From an uncultured Eubacteriales bacterium (GTDB lineage Bacteria; Bacillota; Clostridia; Christensenellales; Borkfalkiaceae), in the NCBI GenBank assembly GCA_900548285.1, contig URKE01000001.1:45099-109098 (forward strand): a stretch of DNA of 64,000 bases, read 5' to 3'. The position numbers and the translations under genes were made by a program. Position 1 is the first letter of the stretch, and every line of letters starts with the position of its first letter. This document shows positions 15,071 to 24,882 of the stretch, piece by piece. The notes under the pieces were generated by a model. The model made no database searches and was not told the DNA's origin. It saw nothing but the letters and a program-made list of their open reading frames with translations.

Positions 15071-15547
15071 TTAAATGTTTTCGATTTTCCCGTCGGGAAG
15101 AATTCTGACGTGGCGATCGGCTTTTCCGTTCCAGCAGAGCGCGGCGAGCGTTATTCCGTCGTTTTTGAAAAATCCGCGCAGGTTTTCCGCGATTTTTTCG
15201 TTTCCGCCGCAGTACCACGCGAGCAGTTCGTCGAGTGAATTAAAATCCGCCCCTGCGACCGTTCTCGAGCCGCCGAAAAGTCTTTTTCCGCCGAGAAAAA
15301 ATTCTGCCGCGCACAGTTCGTTTTTCAAAAATTTCTCCGCGTGGGCGATAAGTCCGTCGAGGTCGCTTGCGGCGAATCTCGCCGTCTGATAGGTGAATTC
15401 CATAACGTTTTCCTCGTTGCCGAACGTTATTGCCATATTGTTATCCGAATAAGGGTTTTTTATTCCTATAAATTTCACGCCGCGATATTCGTAAATTTCC
15501 GCGCCGTATTTTTTCAACTTGTTTTCAACGTATTCTATATTGTTCAT
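15071..15547 (-). CDS. Unknown 158-residue protein
   Basis: I do not recognise the family. The protein is soluble and mixed alpha/beta, with a C-terminal strand RHVRILPDGKIENI. It lies just upstream of the SDR gene in the same direction and may share its transcript. The start is the ATG complementary to 15545-15547. There is no Shine-Dalgarno sequence, and a TAAAAT -10 box lies six bases before the ATG, so the message is probably leaderless. Confidence 0.7.
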   Translation of the reverse strand: MNNIEYVENKLKKYGAEIYEYRGVKFIGIKNPYSDNNMAITFGNEENVMEFTYQTARFAASDLDGLIAHAEKFLKNELCAAEFFLGGKRLFGGSRTVAGADFNSLDELLAWYCGGNEKIAENLRGFFKNDGITLAALCWNGKADRHVRILPDGKIENI

Positions 15548-15553
15548 AATTAT

Positions 15554-15582
15554 ATTTTAGCACATCGCGAGAGAAAAGTAAA
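15554..15582 (-). promoter_or_regulatory. Promoter giving a likely leaderless mRNA (15071-15547 gene)
   Basis: On the minus strand, TTTACT (complement of 15577-15582), 17 bases, TAAAAT (complement of 15554-15559), six bases, ATG. Confidence 0.5.
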
Positions 15583-15625
15583 ACGAACGACAAAAATATT
15601 TTGCAAATAAAGTTATATAAAACGC

Positions 15626-15654
15626 TTGACAAATTACAAAGCGTGTGTTACAAT
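15626..15654 (+). promoter_or_regulatory. Sigma-A promoter of the RHH-clpB operon
   Basis: TTGACA (15626-15631), 17 bases, TACAAT (15649-15654). The box is flanked by GACAA and TTGTC half-sites in inverted orientation and holds two direct TTACAA copies, possible operator elements for the RHH protein. No CIRCE or CtsR-type site was seen. Confidence 0.75.
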
Positions 15655-15687
15655 ATTGTCGAAAATAAACGCAGAGGACGAACGCAG

Positions 15688-16317
15688 ATGGAAAAATCGA
15701 TGTACAGCGTGATTTTAAGGGACGACCTTGTCGGAGAACTCGATAGGCTTGCTTTTAAAAACGGAGTGAGCCGTTCGGTCATGCTCAACAAAATTCTCTC
15801 GGAGTATCTCGACGTGGAAACGCCCGAGGCGCAAATGGAGAGAATGTTTCTTAAAATGGAACAGTTCATCGGCGCGGTGAGCGGGCTGAGATTTATCAAC
15901 AACGCGTCGCTTGCGATGGCGCAGGTACAGAGCGCGTTGCATTACAGATATAATCCCACGCTTCGTTATCAGGTTGAGTTGTTTCCCGCGGGCGATCTCG
16001 GGCAACTGAAAATTTCGCTCCGCTCGCAAAGCAAGGAACTTTTCCGCGCGATGGAAGGGTTTTATTCGTTGTTTATTTCTCTCGAAAAGAAGTATATCGG
16101 CGAGCGCGCGTATTTTTATCAGGACGGCAGGTTCGTAAGAGTGTTCGTCCGCCCCGAGAATGCCGGCGCGGAAGAACTCGGCGAGGCTATAGGCGAATTC
16201 GTTAGAGAATTCGACGAATATCTGAATTGCTATTTATCCTGCGACGAAGCGGTTGCCGCCGCGGTTGTCGAAAAGGCGTTTGTGAAAAACTTAAAAACAA
16301 AGAAGGTGATATTATGA
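15688..16317 (+). CDS. Ribbon-helix-helix regulator-like protein, first gene of the clpB operon
   Basis: The 209-residue protein starts at ATG 15688 behind AGAGGA. Residues 3-40 (MYSVILRDDLVGELDRLAFKNGVSRSVMLNKILSEYL) look like a CopG/MetJ-type ribbon-helix-helix: a short strand, a helix, then the GVSRS turn. The remaining 165 residues are an uncharacterised domain with SKELFRAMEGFYSLF and KKYIGERAYFYQDGRFVRVF. The stop overlaps the clpB start (ATGA), so translation is coupled. The inference is that it controls clpB or binds the disaggregase; neither is shown. Confidence 0.75.
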   Translation: MEKSMYSVILRDDLVGELDRLAFKNGVSRSVMLNKILSEYLDVETPEAQMERMFLKMEQFIGAVSGLRFINNASLAMAQVQSALHYRYNPTLRYQVELFPAGDLGQLKISLRSQSKELFRAMEGFYSLFISLEKKYIGERAYFYQDGRFVRVFVRPENAGAEELGEAIGEFVREFDEYLNCYLSCDEAVAAAVVEKAFVKNLKTKKVIL

Positions 16318-18899
16318 ATATGCAGAACTTAACTCAAAAATCTGCCGAAGCGATCAACGAGGCGGTTAACGTCGCCAAGGAATACGGCTCGGCGGAGGTT
16401 TCCGAGGAACATGTTCTTTCGGCTCTTTTAAACGATGCCGACGGGTTGATTCCGCAGATTTTCAAACGGATGAATGTTTCCGTTGAAGGGTTGAAAGATG
16501 ATGTTAATCGGCTTATAGGCGGACTTAACAGGTCGTCTAAGGCGGGTGAAACGCTTTCTGCAACTCTTTCGGACGCGTTTTCCGTCGCCGAGAGAAAGGC
16601 GAAAGAAATGCGCGACGATTTCATTTCCGTCGAACATATTCTTTACGGTATTATAGAAAAGCCGTCCGACGGACTTAAATCTCTTTTCCGCAGTTACGGG
16701 ATAACGTCAAACGATTATCTTAAGGTTCTCGCGGAGGTGAGAGGCAGTTCGAGAGTGACGAGCGACAACCCCGAGGAAACTTACGACGTGCTTAACAAAT
16801 ACGGCACGGAACTCGTGGAAAAGGCGCGTAGCGGAAAACTCGATCCCGTTATCGGCAGAGACGACGAAATAAGAAACGTCATCCGTATCCTTTCGAGAAA
16901 AACGAAGAACAATCCCGTGCTTATCGGTGAGGCGGGCGTCGGTAAAACGGCAATCGCCGAGGGACTTGCCATAAGAATAATGAAAGGCGACGTTCCGGAA
17001 AACCTTAAGGACAGAAAATTGTTCTCGCTGGATATCGGCGCGCTTATCGCCGGCGCGAAATTCCGCGGCGAGTTCGAGGAAAGGCTCAAAGCCGTGCTTA
17101 ACGAAGTGAGGAAAAGCGAAGGCAAAATCATTTTGTTCATCGACGAACTCCACACCATAGTCGGCGCGGGCAAATCGGACGGCGCTATGGACGCGGGCAA
17201 CCTCTTGAAGCCTATGCTTGCGAGGGGCGAACTGCATTGCATCGGCGCGACCACGCTCGACGAGTACAGAAAATATATCGAAAAAGATCCCGCTCTGGAG
17301 CGTCGTTTTCAGCCGGTTATGGTCAACGAGCCGACGGTCGAAGATACGATCGCGATTTTGAGAGGTCTTAAGGAAAGATACGAAGTTTTCCACGGCGTTA
17401 AAATTCAGGATAACGCGCTCGTTTCGGCGGCTGTTTTATCCAACAGATATATCACTGACAGATTTTTGCCCGATAAGGCTATCGACCTTGTGGACGAAGC
17501 CTGCGCGATGATAAAAACCGAAATGAACTCGATGCCGTCCGAAATGGAGGACGTTTCGAGAAAGATAATGAAACTCGAAATCGAGGAAACTTCGCTCAAA
17601 AAAGAAACGGACGAACTCTCCAAAAAGCGTCTTTCGGATATAAGAGAAGAGTTGACTTCGCTCAGAGAAAAATATTCCGCGATGAACGCAAAACTCATCA
17701 ACGAAAAGGCGAATATCAACAAAGTGCAGAAACTGAGAGAAGAGATAGAATCGCTCGGAGCGGAAATCGACAAAGCCGAAAGGTCGTATGACCTTAATAA
17801 GGCTGCGGAACTGCGTTACGGCAAACTTCCCGAACTCAAAAAGGAACTTGCGGAAGCGGAAAACAAAACCCGCGGCGACGAAAACGAACTTTTGCACGAC
17901 AAAGTAACCGAAGAGGACGTTGCGAGAATCATTTGCAGATGGACGGGAATACCCGTCGCAAAACTTATGGAAGGCGAGCGTGAAAAACTTTTAAGACTCG
18001 AAGATATTCTGCACGAAAGAGTTATCGGACAGGACGAAGCGGTGAGAAGCGTGGCCGAGGCAATTCTTCGTTCGAGAGCGGGAATTTCTGACGTTAATCG
18101 ACCTATAGGCTCGTTTTTGTTCCTCGGTCCTACAGGCGTCGGCAAGACGGAACTTGCAAAAACTCTTGCGAGAGCGCTTTTCGACGACGAGAAAAATATG
18201 ATCAGAATCGATATGAGCGAGTATATGGAAAAGTTCTCGGTTTCAAGGCTCATCGGCGCTCCCCCGGGATACGTCGGATTCGAGGACGGCGGACAACTTA
18301 CCGAAGCGGTGAGAAGAAAACCTTACTCCGTGGTTTTGTTCGATGAAATCGAAAAGGCTCATCCGGACGTTTTCAACATTCTTTTGCAGGTGCTTGACGA
18401 CGGCAGAATTACCGACTCGCAAGGCAGAACGGTCGACTTTAAAAACACGGTCATTATCCTCACGTCCAACCTCGGTTCGTCGATTATTCTCGACGGTATC
18501 GACGAAAAAGGCGAGATAACCGAGGATGCGAAAAACGAGGTGAACGCCCTTCTTAAAAAGTCGTTCCGCCCCGAATTTTTAAACAGACTCGACGAGATAG
18601 TATTCTACAAGCCGCTCACGAGAGAGGAAATAGGCAAGATTATCGATTTGTTCCTTAAAGGACTTTCGGGCAGACTTGCCGAGAAAAATATTTCGCTCAC
18701 CGTAACCGAAGCGGCAAAGGATTATATCGTTAAGAGCGGTTACGATCCCGTTTACGGCGCGCGTCCGCTCAAGAGATTTATTTCGCACACGGTTGAAACG
18801 CTCATCGCGAAAAAGATTATCGGCGGATTCTTCGAACCGGGAGATACGGCTGTCGTCGATTACGACGGAGAAGAACTTACAGTTTACAAGCAGAAATAA
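16314..18899 (+). CDS. clpB: ATP-dependent disaggregase ClpB
   Basis: ClpB is a Hsp100 hexamer that extracts proteins from aggregates together with DnaK. The 861-residue protein has an N-domain (1-150), a first AAA+ module with GEAGVGKTA (about residue 205) and pore loop KFRGEFEE, a coiled-coil middle domain (about 400-520) that separates ClpB from ClpA, and a second AAA+ module with GPTGVGKTE (about 604) and [13 protein letters not shown]. The ATG overlaps the stop of the RHH gene and is preceded by AGAAGGTGA. Length and order are those of full-length ClpB. Confidence 0.96.
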   Translation: MNMQNLTQKSAEAINEAVNVAKEYGSAEVSEEHVLSALLNDADGLIPQIFKRMNVSVEGLKDDVNRLIGGLNRSSKAGETLSATLSDAFSVAERKAKEMRDDFISVEHILYGIIEKPSDGLKSLFRSYGITSNDYLKVLAEVRGSSRVTSDNPEETYDVLNKYGTELVEKARSGKLDPVIGRDDEIRNVIRILSRKTKNNPVLIGEAGVGKTAIAEGLAIRIMKGDVPENLKDRKLFSLDIGALIAGAKFRGEFEERLKAVLNEVRKSEGKIILFIDELHTIVGAGKSDGAMDAGNLLKPMLARGELHCIGATTLDEYRKYIEKDPALERRFQPVMVNEPTVEDTIAILRGLKERYEVFHGVKIQDNALVSAAVLSNRYITDRFLPDKAIDLVDEACAMIKTEMNSMPSEMEDVSRKIMKLEIEETSLKKETDELSKKRLSDIREELTSLREKYSAMNAKLINEKANINKVQKLREEIESLGAEIDKAERSYDLNKAAELRYGKLPELKKELAEAENKTRGDENELLHDKVTEEDVARIICRWTGIPVAKLMEGEREKLLRLEDILHERVIGQDEAVRSVAEAILRSRAGISDVNRPIGSFLFLGPTGVGKTELAKTLARALFDDEKNMIRIDMSEYMEKFSVSRLIGAPPGYVGFEDGGQLTEAVRRKPYSVVLFDEIEKAHPDVFNILLQVLDDGRITDSQGRTVDFKNTVIILTSNLGSSIILDGIDEKGEITEDAKNEVNALLKKSFRPEFLNRLDEIVFYKPLTREEIGKIIDLFLKGLSGRLAEKNISLTVTEAAKDYIVKSGYDPVYGARPLKRFISHTVETLIAKKIIGGFFEPGDTAVVDYDGEELTVYKQK

Positions 18900-18925
18900 T
18901 TTACTCATAATTTGTTTTATTCATT

Positions 18926-18963
18926 GCGCCCCGCGGTTGTCAGAAACAACCGCGGGGCGCTTT
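18926..18963 (+). terminator. Terminator of the clpB operon
   Basis: A 15-bp GC-rich stem (GCGCCCCGCGGTTGT with its complement, 18926-18960) is followed by TTTA. The T-run is short but the stem is very stable. Confidence 0.7.
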
Positions 18964-19052
18964 ACTGTTACGCGCGACTTATCCGTTTGCCGCACTGATA
19001 CGCGCGAAGCGTCTTATCGTATATAATTATTTTATATTATATTACAATACGA

Positions 19053-19081
19053 TTGCAAAAAATGCGGATAAATGGTATAAT
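19053..19081 (+). promoter_or_regulatory. Promoter of the polysaccharide operon
   Basis: TTGCAA (19053-19058), 17 bases, TATAAT (19076-19081), in an AT-rich stretch of about 100 bases. The leader to the first ATG (19118) is about 30 bases and has no clear Shine-Dalgarno sequence. Confidence 0.7.
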
Positions 19082-19117
19082 AAAAAAGATATTTAGTATA
19101 TTTGCGGGTTTTTGCGT

Positions 19118-19843
19118 ATGTATAAGCATTTTTTGAAAAGACTTTTTGATTTTTTGATTTCGTTCGTCGCGATAATCGTTCTTATTCCGGTGTGGATAAT
19201 TTTAACGATAGCGATTTTCGTCACCGATCCGGGGACGATTGTTTTCAAGCAAAACCGTGTGGGCAAAAATAAAAAAATTTTCAAAATTCTTAAGTTCAGA
19301 ACAATGAAAATGTCAACGCCGAGGGACGTTCCCACTCATATGCTCGAAAATCCCGATCAATATTTCACGCCGATAGGGAAGTTTCTGAGAAAGACGAGCC
19401 TCGACGAGTTGCCGCAACTTTTCAACATTTTGTTCGGACAGATGGCGATTATCGGACCTCGCCCCGCTCTCTGGAATCAGGACGATCTCATTGCCGAACG
19501 CGACAAATACGGCGCGAATTCTATACGCCCCGGGCTTACCGGCTGGGCGCAGATAAACGGCAGGGACGAACTCGAAATCCCGGTAAAGGCTAAACTGGAC
19601 GGCGAATACGTCGAGAAACTGAGTTTCGCGTTCGACGTAAAGTGCTTTTTCGGAACGATAAAATCCGTTCTTAAACACGACGGGGTTGTCGAGGGCGGCA
19701 CGGGTGAACTTCACAAAGAGAAAGCCGAAAAAGAAAAAGCCGAAAGCGAAAATGCGAAAGCCGAAAAAGAGAAAGCCGAAAGCGAAAATGCGAAAGCCGA
19801 AAGCGAAAATGAAAAAGCCGGGAACGTCGCGGAGGAAAAATGA
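19118..19843 (+). CDS. Initiating undecaprenyl-phosphate sugar-1-phosphate transferase
   Basis: This is a bacterial sugar transferase (PglC/WcaJ C-terminal type) that loads the first sugar phosphate onto undecaprenyl phosphate at the membrane. It has one N-terminal hydrophobic re-entrant segment (about residues 10-38), then KFRTMKM, TSLDELPQLFNIL, IGPRPAL and IRPGLTGWAQINGRDEL. The C-terminal 38 or so residues are an added charged tail made of repeats of AEKEKAESENAK (about 19720-19820), not part of the family. The stop overlaps the next start (ATGA). Confidence 0.92.
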   Translation: MYKHFLKRLFDFLISFVAIIVLIPVWIILTIAIFVTDPGTIVFKQNRVGKNKKIFKILKFRTMKMSTPRDVPTHMLENPDQYFTPIGKFLRKTSLDELPQLFNILFGQMAIIGPRPALWNQDDLIAERDKYGANSIRPGLTGWAQINGRDELEIPVKAKLDGEYVEKLSFAFDVKCFFGTIKSVLKHDGVVEGGTGELHKEKAEKEKAESENAKAEKEKAESENAKAESENEKAGNVAEEK

Positions 19844-20685
19844 AGAAGATTTTAATAACGGGCGCGAACAGTTATATAGGCGTTTCGTTTGAAAAATATA
19901 TGGAAAAATTCGGCGACGAATATTCGGTGGACACGGCGGATATGATCGGCGACGAATGGAAAAACAAAGATTTTTCGACTTATAGCGTGGTTTTTCACGT
20001 TGCGGCGGTCGTTCACAAAAAAGAAACGAAAGACCTTGTTTCGCAGTATTACGCAGTAAACAGGGATCTGGCGGCAGAAGTTGCCGAAAAAGCGAAATCG
20101 GACGGTGTGAAGCAATTCATTTTTCTCAGTTCGATGAGCGTTTACGGAATCGTTACGGGAAAAATCGCGGCTGTTACCGAGCCGAAGCCGAAGAGCCATT
20201 ACGGAAAATCGAAATTGCAGGCGGAACAGAAACTTTTACCGATGAACGACGACGCTTTTAAGGTATGCGTGTTGCGCCCGCCGATGATTTACGGAAAAGG
20301 TTGCAAAGGAAATTATCGGGCTTTGGAGAAGTTTGCGGGGAAATTGCATTTCTTCCCGTACGTCGCCAACGAAAGATCGATGCTTTACGTCGACAATCTT
20401 GCGGCTTTCGTAAAACTCATGATAGACAAAGACGAATCAGGCGTGTTCTTCCCGCAAAACGACGAATACACGAACACTTCTCTTATGGTTAAGAGCATCG
20501 CCGCCGCGCGCGGCAGAAAAATGCGGCTCGTTAAAGGTTTCACGCCGCTCATCAGATTTCTCGGCTTGTTTACGGGGCTTGTAAACAAAGCGTTCGGCAA
20601 CCTTACTTACGACAAATCGCTTTCTTATCCCGATTTCAAACCGGAGTTCGGGCTTGAAGAATCGATAGTCCTTTCGGAAACGTGA
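19840..20685 (+). CDS. NAD-dependent epimerase/dehydratase family protein
   Basis: This is a 281-residue extended-SDR protein, probably modifying a nucleotide sugar or the lipid-linked sugar for the surface polymer. ITGANSYIG is the cofactor loop, FHVAAVVH follows the first half, SSMSVYG carries the serine, and HYGKSKLQAE carries the catalytic YxxxK. The C-terminal half is short for a full epimerase. It follows the initiating transferase with a 4-base overlap behind GGAGG, a frequent pairing in capsule clusters. Confidence 0.85.
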   Translation: MKKILITGANSYIGVSFEKYMEKFGDEYSVDTADMIGDEWKNKDFSTYSVVFHVAAVVHKKETKDLVSQYYAVNRDLAAEVAEKAKSDGVKQFIFLSSMSVYGIVTGKIAAVTEPKPKSHYGKSKLQAEQKLLPMNDDAFKVCVLRPPMIYGKGCKGNYRALEKFAGKLHFFPYVANERSMLYVDNLAAFVKLMIDKDESGVFFPQNDEYTNTSLMVKSIAAARGRKMRLVKGFTPLIRFLGLFTGLVNKAFGNLTYDKSLSYPDFKPEFGLEESIVLSET

Positions 20686-20686
20686 T

Positions 20687-21799
20687 ATGAAAAAAATAAT
20701 GCTTATCTGCGGCGCGTCGCACACCGTGTTGAATTTCAGAAGCAGCCTTGTTTCCGCGCTCATAGAGAATAATTGCGAGGTCGCGGTGGTTGCGCTCGAT
20801 TCCGAAAAAAAAGACGAAATCGAAAAACTCGGCGTTAAGGTTTTCGTTTGCGGCGAAAACAAAAACAGGGACGTTTCGCCCTTTAAACTTTTAAAATTGA
20901 AGAAGAATTATCTTCGGATAATAAGAGAATTCCGCCCCGATACGGTTTTCACCTTTATGATAAAACCCAACACTTTCGGCGCGCTTGCGGCGAAAAAAGC
21001 GGGGGTTAAAAATATCTTTTCGATGGTCGAGGGGCTTGGCGACGTCTTTATCAACAACGGATTGAAATGGAAATTGATTCGCCGCGCCGCGTGTTTTCTT
21101 TACAAAAAATCCTTTAAAAATTGTCGTAAAGTTTTCTTTCTGAACGGCGACGACAAAGCGGAGTTTATAAAGCGGAAACTCGTTCGCGAAGAGCAGTGCG
21201 AAATTATTTTCGGGATAGGCGTAGACCTTGAAAAGTTCGCCTATAAGCCGATTAAAGCGAAAAAATCGTTTTTAATGGTCGCAAGAATGATCAGGAACAA
21301 AGGCGTTTTCGAGTTCTGCGAGTGCGCGAGAAAAGTTAAAGAAAAACACCCCGACGCCGTGTTTGATTATCTCGGCTGGGAGGGCAACGTAAAGGTTGCG
21401 GATATAAAAGAATATCTCGACGACGGAAGCGTTAATTATCTCGGCGTGACGAGCGACGCGCGCCCCTATTACGAGGAATGTACGGCTCTTATTCTGCCGT
21501 CTTACCGCGAGGGAATGCCTGTTTCCGTTATGGAAGCGCAGGCGACGGGCAGAGCGGTTATCGTTACAAACGTTGCGGGGTGCAGGGAAACCGCGCGCGA
21601 CGGTTATAACGGCTTTATCGTGCCCGCGGCGAACGCCGACGCTTTGGCGGAAAAGGCGATATTTATGATAGAACACCCCGAAGAAACGAGGAAAATGGGC
21701 GAAAACGCGAGGTTGTTCGCCGAAGAAAACTTCGACCGGAAAAAAATCAACGAAAGAGTGTTGGCGATATCGGAGAAAATATCAGAGGAACAGGCATGA
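20687..21799 (+). CDS. Glycosyltransferase, GT4 family
   Basis: This is a GT-B fold glycosyltransferase of 370 residues. It has an N-terminal ICGASHTVLNFRSSL, FTFMIKPNTFGALAAKKAG, VARMIRNKGVFEF at the start of the second Rossmann domain, and the E-x7-E nucleotide-sugar motif in SYREGMPVSVMEAQATG. Relatives add the second sugar to the lipid-linked N-acetylhexosamine. Donor and linkage cannot be read from sequence. It is one base pair past the previous stop codon and overlaps the next gene by four. Confidence 0.9.
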   Translation: MKKIMLICGASHTVLNFRSSLVSALIENNCEVAVVALDSEKKDEIEKLGVKVFVCGENKNRDVSPFKLLKLKKNYLRIIREFRPDTVFTFMIKPNTFGALAAKKAGVKNIFSMVEGLGDVFINNGLKWKLIRRAACFLYKKSFKNCRKVFFLNGDDKAEFIKRKLVREEQCEIIFGIGVDLEKFAYKPIKAKKSFLMVARMIRNKGVFEFCECARKVKEKHPDAVFDYLGWEGNVKVADIKEYLDDGSVNYLGVTSDARPYYEECTALILPSYREGMPVSVMEAQATGRAVIVTNVAGCRETARDGYNGFIVPAANADALAEKAIFMIEHPEETRKMGENARLFAEENFDRKKINERVLAISEKISEEQA

Positions 21800-22863
21800 A
21801 GAAAATACTTTTTATGACAAACCATTTGCAATATTCCAACGGGGTTGCAACCGTTTTGAAAGGCTACGCAAACGAACTTGTTCGCCGCGGCTTCGAGGTC
21901 GATATCGTCTGTCTTTTTTTGTGCGAGGACGAATGGGTGAAAAACGAACTCGACGAGAGGGTGAAAGTGAAACGCGTTTTCAAAAAATACTTCAGAGGGT
22001 TTGCCCGTCTGGTCGATATGATTCCCGATTCGGTTCTTTATCGTAAGATAGTCAAAGAGAAATACGACGTCGAGGTTGCTTTCCAATTCGGTATGCCGAC
22101 GAAAATTCTGAGCGCGAGTAAAAATCCGAACAAGGTTGCCTGGATACATACTTATGACGAATACCATTTAAAGCAACACGAAAAATTTGCTAAGATAGTC
22201 ACCTGCGCGGCTGATGCTGCGGAGAGATATAAAAAAGCGTTCAGATACCCCGAAAGAGTTACTTATCTGTATAATCCGGTAGACGAGAAAATCGTTATCG
22301 AAAAAAGCGAAAGAGAGTGCGCCGTCAAAAAGGAAAACGGAAAATTTATTTTCGGCTCGGTCGGTCGCCTTTCTCCGGAAAAGGGTTACGACAGATTGAT
22401 AAAAATTTACGCGAAGATAGCCGATAAAGTCGAAAATTCGGAACTCTGGATTATAGGAAACGGCCCGGAAGAAGAAAAACTGAAATCGCTCGTAAAGGAA
22501 ACGGGAACGGACGGACGGGTAAAACTGTTCGGGCGGCAGACCAATCCTTATAATTTTATGAAACAATTCGACGTGTTCGTCTGCTCGTCGTACAGCGAGG
22601 GGATGAGTACGGTTTGCACCGAAGCGTTGATGCTCGGAGTGCCTTGCGTTTCCACACTTGTCGGCGGGAGCGAGGAACTTATAGAAAAATACGGTTGCGG
22701 CGTTGTCGCGCGGAGCGACGAAGAATTTGAAAAAAGTTTGCTGAACGTTTATGAAAACAGCGATCTCTTAGAGAATTATAAATCTCATATCGGAGATAAC
22801 GACGAGTTGCTTTACGATTCAAGAGTGAATAAAATCGTCGGTTTTTTTGAAACGTCGGAATAA
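21796..22863 (+). CDS. Glycosyltransferase, GT4 family
   Basis: This is a GT-B glycosyltransferase of 355 residues in the polysaccharide operon. The features are N-terminal FMTNHLQYSNGVATVLKGYA, SVGRLSPEKGYDRL, and SSYSEGMSTVCTEALMLG with the two glutamates of the donor-binding motif. It starts within the stop of the previous gene behind AGAGGAACAGG. It probably adds an internal sugar of the repeat unit; donor unknown. Confidence 0.9.
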   Translation: MKKILFMTNHLQYSNGVATVLKGYANELVRRGFEVDIVCLFLCEDEWVKNELDERVKVKRVFKKYFRGFARLVDMIPDSVLYRKIVKEKYDVEVAFQFGMPTKILSASKNPNKVAWIHTYDEYHLKQHEKFAKIVTCAADAAERYKKAFRYPERVTYLYNPVDEKIVIEKSERECAVKKENGKFIFGSVGRLSPEKGYDRLIKIYAKIADKVENSELWIIGNGPEEEKLKSLVKETGTDGRVKLFGRQTNPYNFMKQFDVFVCSSYSEGMSTVCTEALMLGVPCVSTLVGGSEELIEKYGCGVVARSDEEFEKSLLNVYENSDLLENYKSHIGDNDELLYDSRVNKIVGFFETSE

Positions 22864-22879
22864 AACGTAGGGATAAGAT

Positions 22880-23869
22880 ATGAAATTTTCGGTTATTGTA
22901 CCTGTTTATAACGTGGAACGATTTTTAAGGCAGTGCGTGGAAAGCGTGCTGAATCAGAGTTGCGGGGATTTTGAACTTATTCTCGTAGACGACGGTTCGC
23001 CGGATAATTGTCCGCGGATATGCGACGAGTATGCGCTAAAAGACGGAAGAGTGAAAGTTATCCATAAAACGAACGGCGGCTTGGTCTCTGCAAGAAAAGC
23101 GGGCTGCGTGGTTGCTGTCGGGGAATACGTCGTTTGTCTCGACGGGGACGATTATATCGCTCCGAATTGTTTGGATTCTTTTGCAAAAGCAATCGACGCG
23201 TATTCTCCTGATATTTGTCTTTGCGGCTTTTATAAAGCGTATTCGGAAAACGAAGTCAAGTGTCTGCCCTTTGAAAATGCGGGGTTTTACGATAAGGAAA
23301 CAATCGAGAAACATATTTACCCTTATCTTATAGAAAATAAATACGGCAGATATTTTTCTGCGTCGATCTGGGCGAAAGCCTTCAGACGGGAAATCTATAC
23401 GGAATATCAGACGAGTGTGGATTCAAGGATAAAAATCGGAGAAGATCAGTGCGTGGTTAAGCCGTGCGTGTTCCGCGCCGAAAGCCTTTACGTCATCGAC
23501 GAATGTCTGTATTATTACAGGCAAAACGACGAATCGATGACGAAGAGCAAAGGCGTTTTCGATTTGTCCGTTCCTAAACTCATCGCGAATCACTTCGAAA
23601 AAGAAATCGACGTTTCGTCGTTCGATTTTCAGGCGCAGATATATCGTCACGCCGTTCACGATTTGTTCAACGCCGTTGCTTCGCAGTTCAACGCAAAGCG
23701 CGACGAAAAAGAAATCAGACGAATCATCAGGCAAACGTTAAGCGACGAGTACTATAAAAAAGCGTTGAAAGAAAGCAGGTTTGCTTTTTTATCGAAAGGC
23801 TGGCTCGCCCGAAAAGCATTGAAAAACAAAATGTTTTGCCTTATAAAAGCATATAACGATCGGAGATAA
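22880..23869 (+). CDS. Glycosyltransferase, GT2 family
   Basis: This is a GT-A inverting transferase of 329 residues. The hallmark order is SVIVPVYNVERFLRQCVESVLNQ, ILVDDGSPDN, CLDGDDYI (the DxD-like metal site) and, further on, WAKAFRREIY. The last 90 residues are basic and lack membrane segments. SD is AGGGATAAG. It follows the two GT4 enzymes directly and probably completes the repeat unit. Confidence 0.9.
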   Translation: MKFSVIVPVYNVERFLRQCVESVLNQSCGDFELILVDDGSPDNCPRICDEYALKDGRVKVIHKTNGGLVSARKAGCVVAVGEYVVCLDGDDYIAPNCLDSFAKAIDAYSPDICLCGFYKAYSENEVKCLPFENAGFYDKETIEKHIYPYLIENKYGRYFSASIWAKAFRREIYTEYQTSVDSRIKIGEDQCVVKPCVFRAESLYVIDECLYYYRQNDESMTKSKGVFDLSVPKLIANHFEKEIDVSSFDFQAQIYRHAVHDLFNAVASQFNAKRDEKEIRRIIRQTLSDEYYKKALKESRFAFLSKGWLARKALKNKMFCLIKAYNDRR

Positions 23870-23871
23870 AA

Positions 23872-24846
23872 ATGATTAAGTTTCTGACTTGCGCAAGTTA
23901 TTACGGAACAGGTTCTTCGGCTGTGACCGATCTTATCAGCGAATACGACGGCGTAGACAATTTAACGGATTACGAATTCAGATTTTTGCACGACCCGTAC
24001 GGCGTGAGAGATTTGCAGTACTATCTTATAGACAATCCGAACAGGCATAATTCGGGGTTCGGGCTGAAAAAATTTATAAAATATACAAAGTTTCTGGAAG
24101 GAAACGCGTTGTTCAAACGCTATCGCCATTTTCTCGGCGACGCGTTCGCGACCGAAACGAAAAAATACGTCGATTCGCTTATAACGACTTCGTTCAACGC
24201 GTATTGGCAGTATGATCTTCTGGAACGCGGGAAAACATATTATTTTTTCTCGAGGTTGTTTTATAAAATTTTCCGTAAGGATTTGTTCGTGAAGAATATA
24301 AAAACTTACGTCTGCAACGTAGATAAGGACTATTTTATCGAACGGACAAAGGAATACGCGGAGGGGATTTTTAAAAACGCGCTGACTTCACCGGATAATT
24401 TTCTGATGGTAGATCAGATCGTTCCGTCCTCCAATATCGAGGATTTCCTGCCGTATTTCAACGATATCAAGATTTTTCTTGTGGACAGAGATCCGCGCGA
24501 TCTGTACTTGTCCGAAAAATACGTCTGGCGCGAGGGGGTTGTTCCCGCGTCGCCCGAAGAATTTGTCGAATGGTATAAATATTGCCGTAAAGATCAGAAA
24601 CGGTATATCGAAAACGAAAACGTGTGTTTTTTGCGTTTCGAGGATATGATTTACGATTACGAAAACACGAAACGCAAAATCGTCCGGTTTGCGGGGATAG
24701 ACGAAGAACGTCATGTAAATCCGCTTTCAAAATTCAATCCGGAAATTTCAAAAAAGAACACTAAGTTATATTTGAAATATCCTCAGGAAAAAGAGAACAT
24801 AAAAATAATCGAAGAGCGGTTATCGGAGTATTTGTACAATTCGTAA
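23872..24846 (+). CDS. Sulfotransferase-like protein
   Basis: The 324-residue protein has the two PAPS-contact motifs of the sulfotransferase fold: a P-loop-like SYYGTGSSAVTDLI near the N-terminus (5'-phosphosulfate loop) and IFLVDRDPRDLYLSEKY near residue 200 (3'-phosphate site). It lies within a polysaccharide operon, so sulfation of a sugar is the natural inference. No PAPS-making genes (cysD/N, cysC) are in the window. SD is GGAGATAAAA, three bases after the previous stop. Confidence 0.75.
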   Translation: MIKFLTCASYYGTGSSAVTDLISEYDGVDNLTDYEFRFLHDPYGVRDLQYYLIDNPNRHNSGFGLKKFIKYTKFLEGNALFKRYRHFLGDAFATETKKYVDSLITTSFNAYWQYDLLERGKTYYFFSRLFYKIFRKDLFVKNIKTYVCNVDKDYFIERTKEYAEGIFKNALTSPDNFLMVDQIVPSSNIEDFLPYFNDIKIFLVDRDPRDLYLSEKYVWREGVVPASPEEFVEWYKYCRKDQKRYIENENVCFLRFEDMIYDYENTKRKIVRFAGIDEERHVNPLSKFNPEISKKNTKLYLKYPQEKENIKIIEERLSEYLYNS

Positions 24847-24882
24847 AACGGACTTTGCAAAAAAATTGTCGGGATTTTAGAA

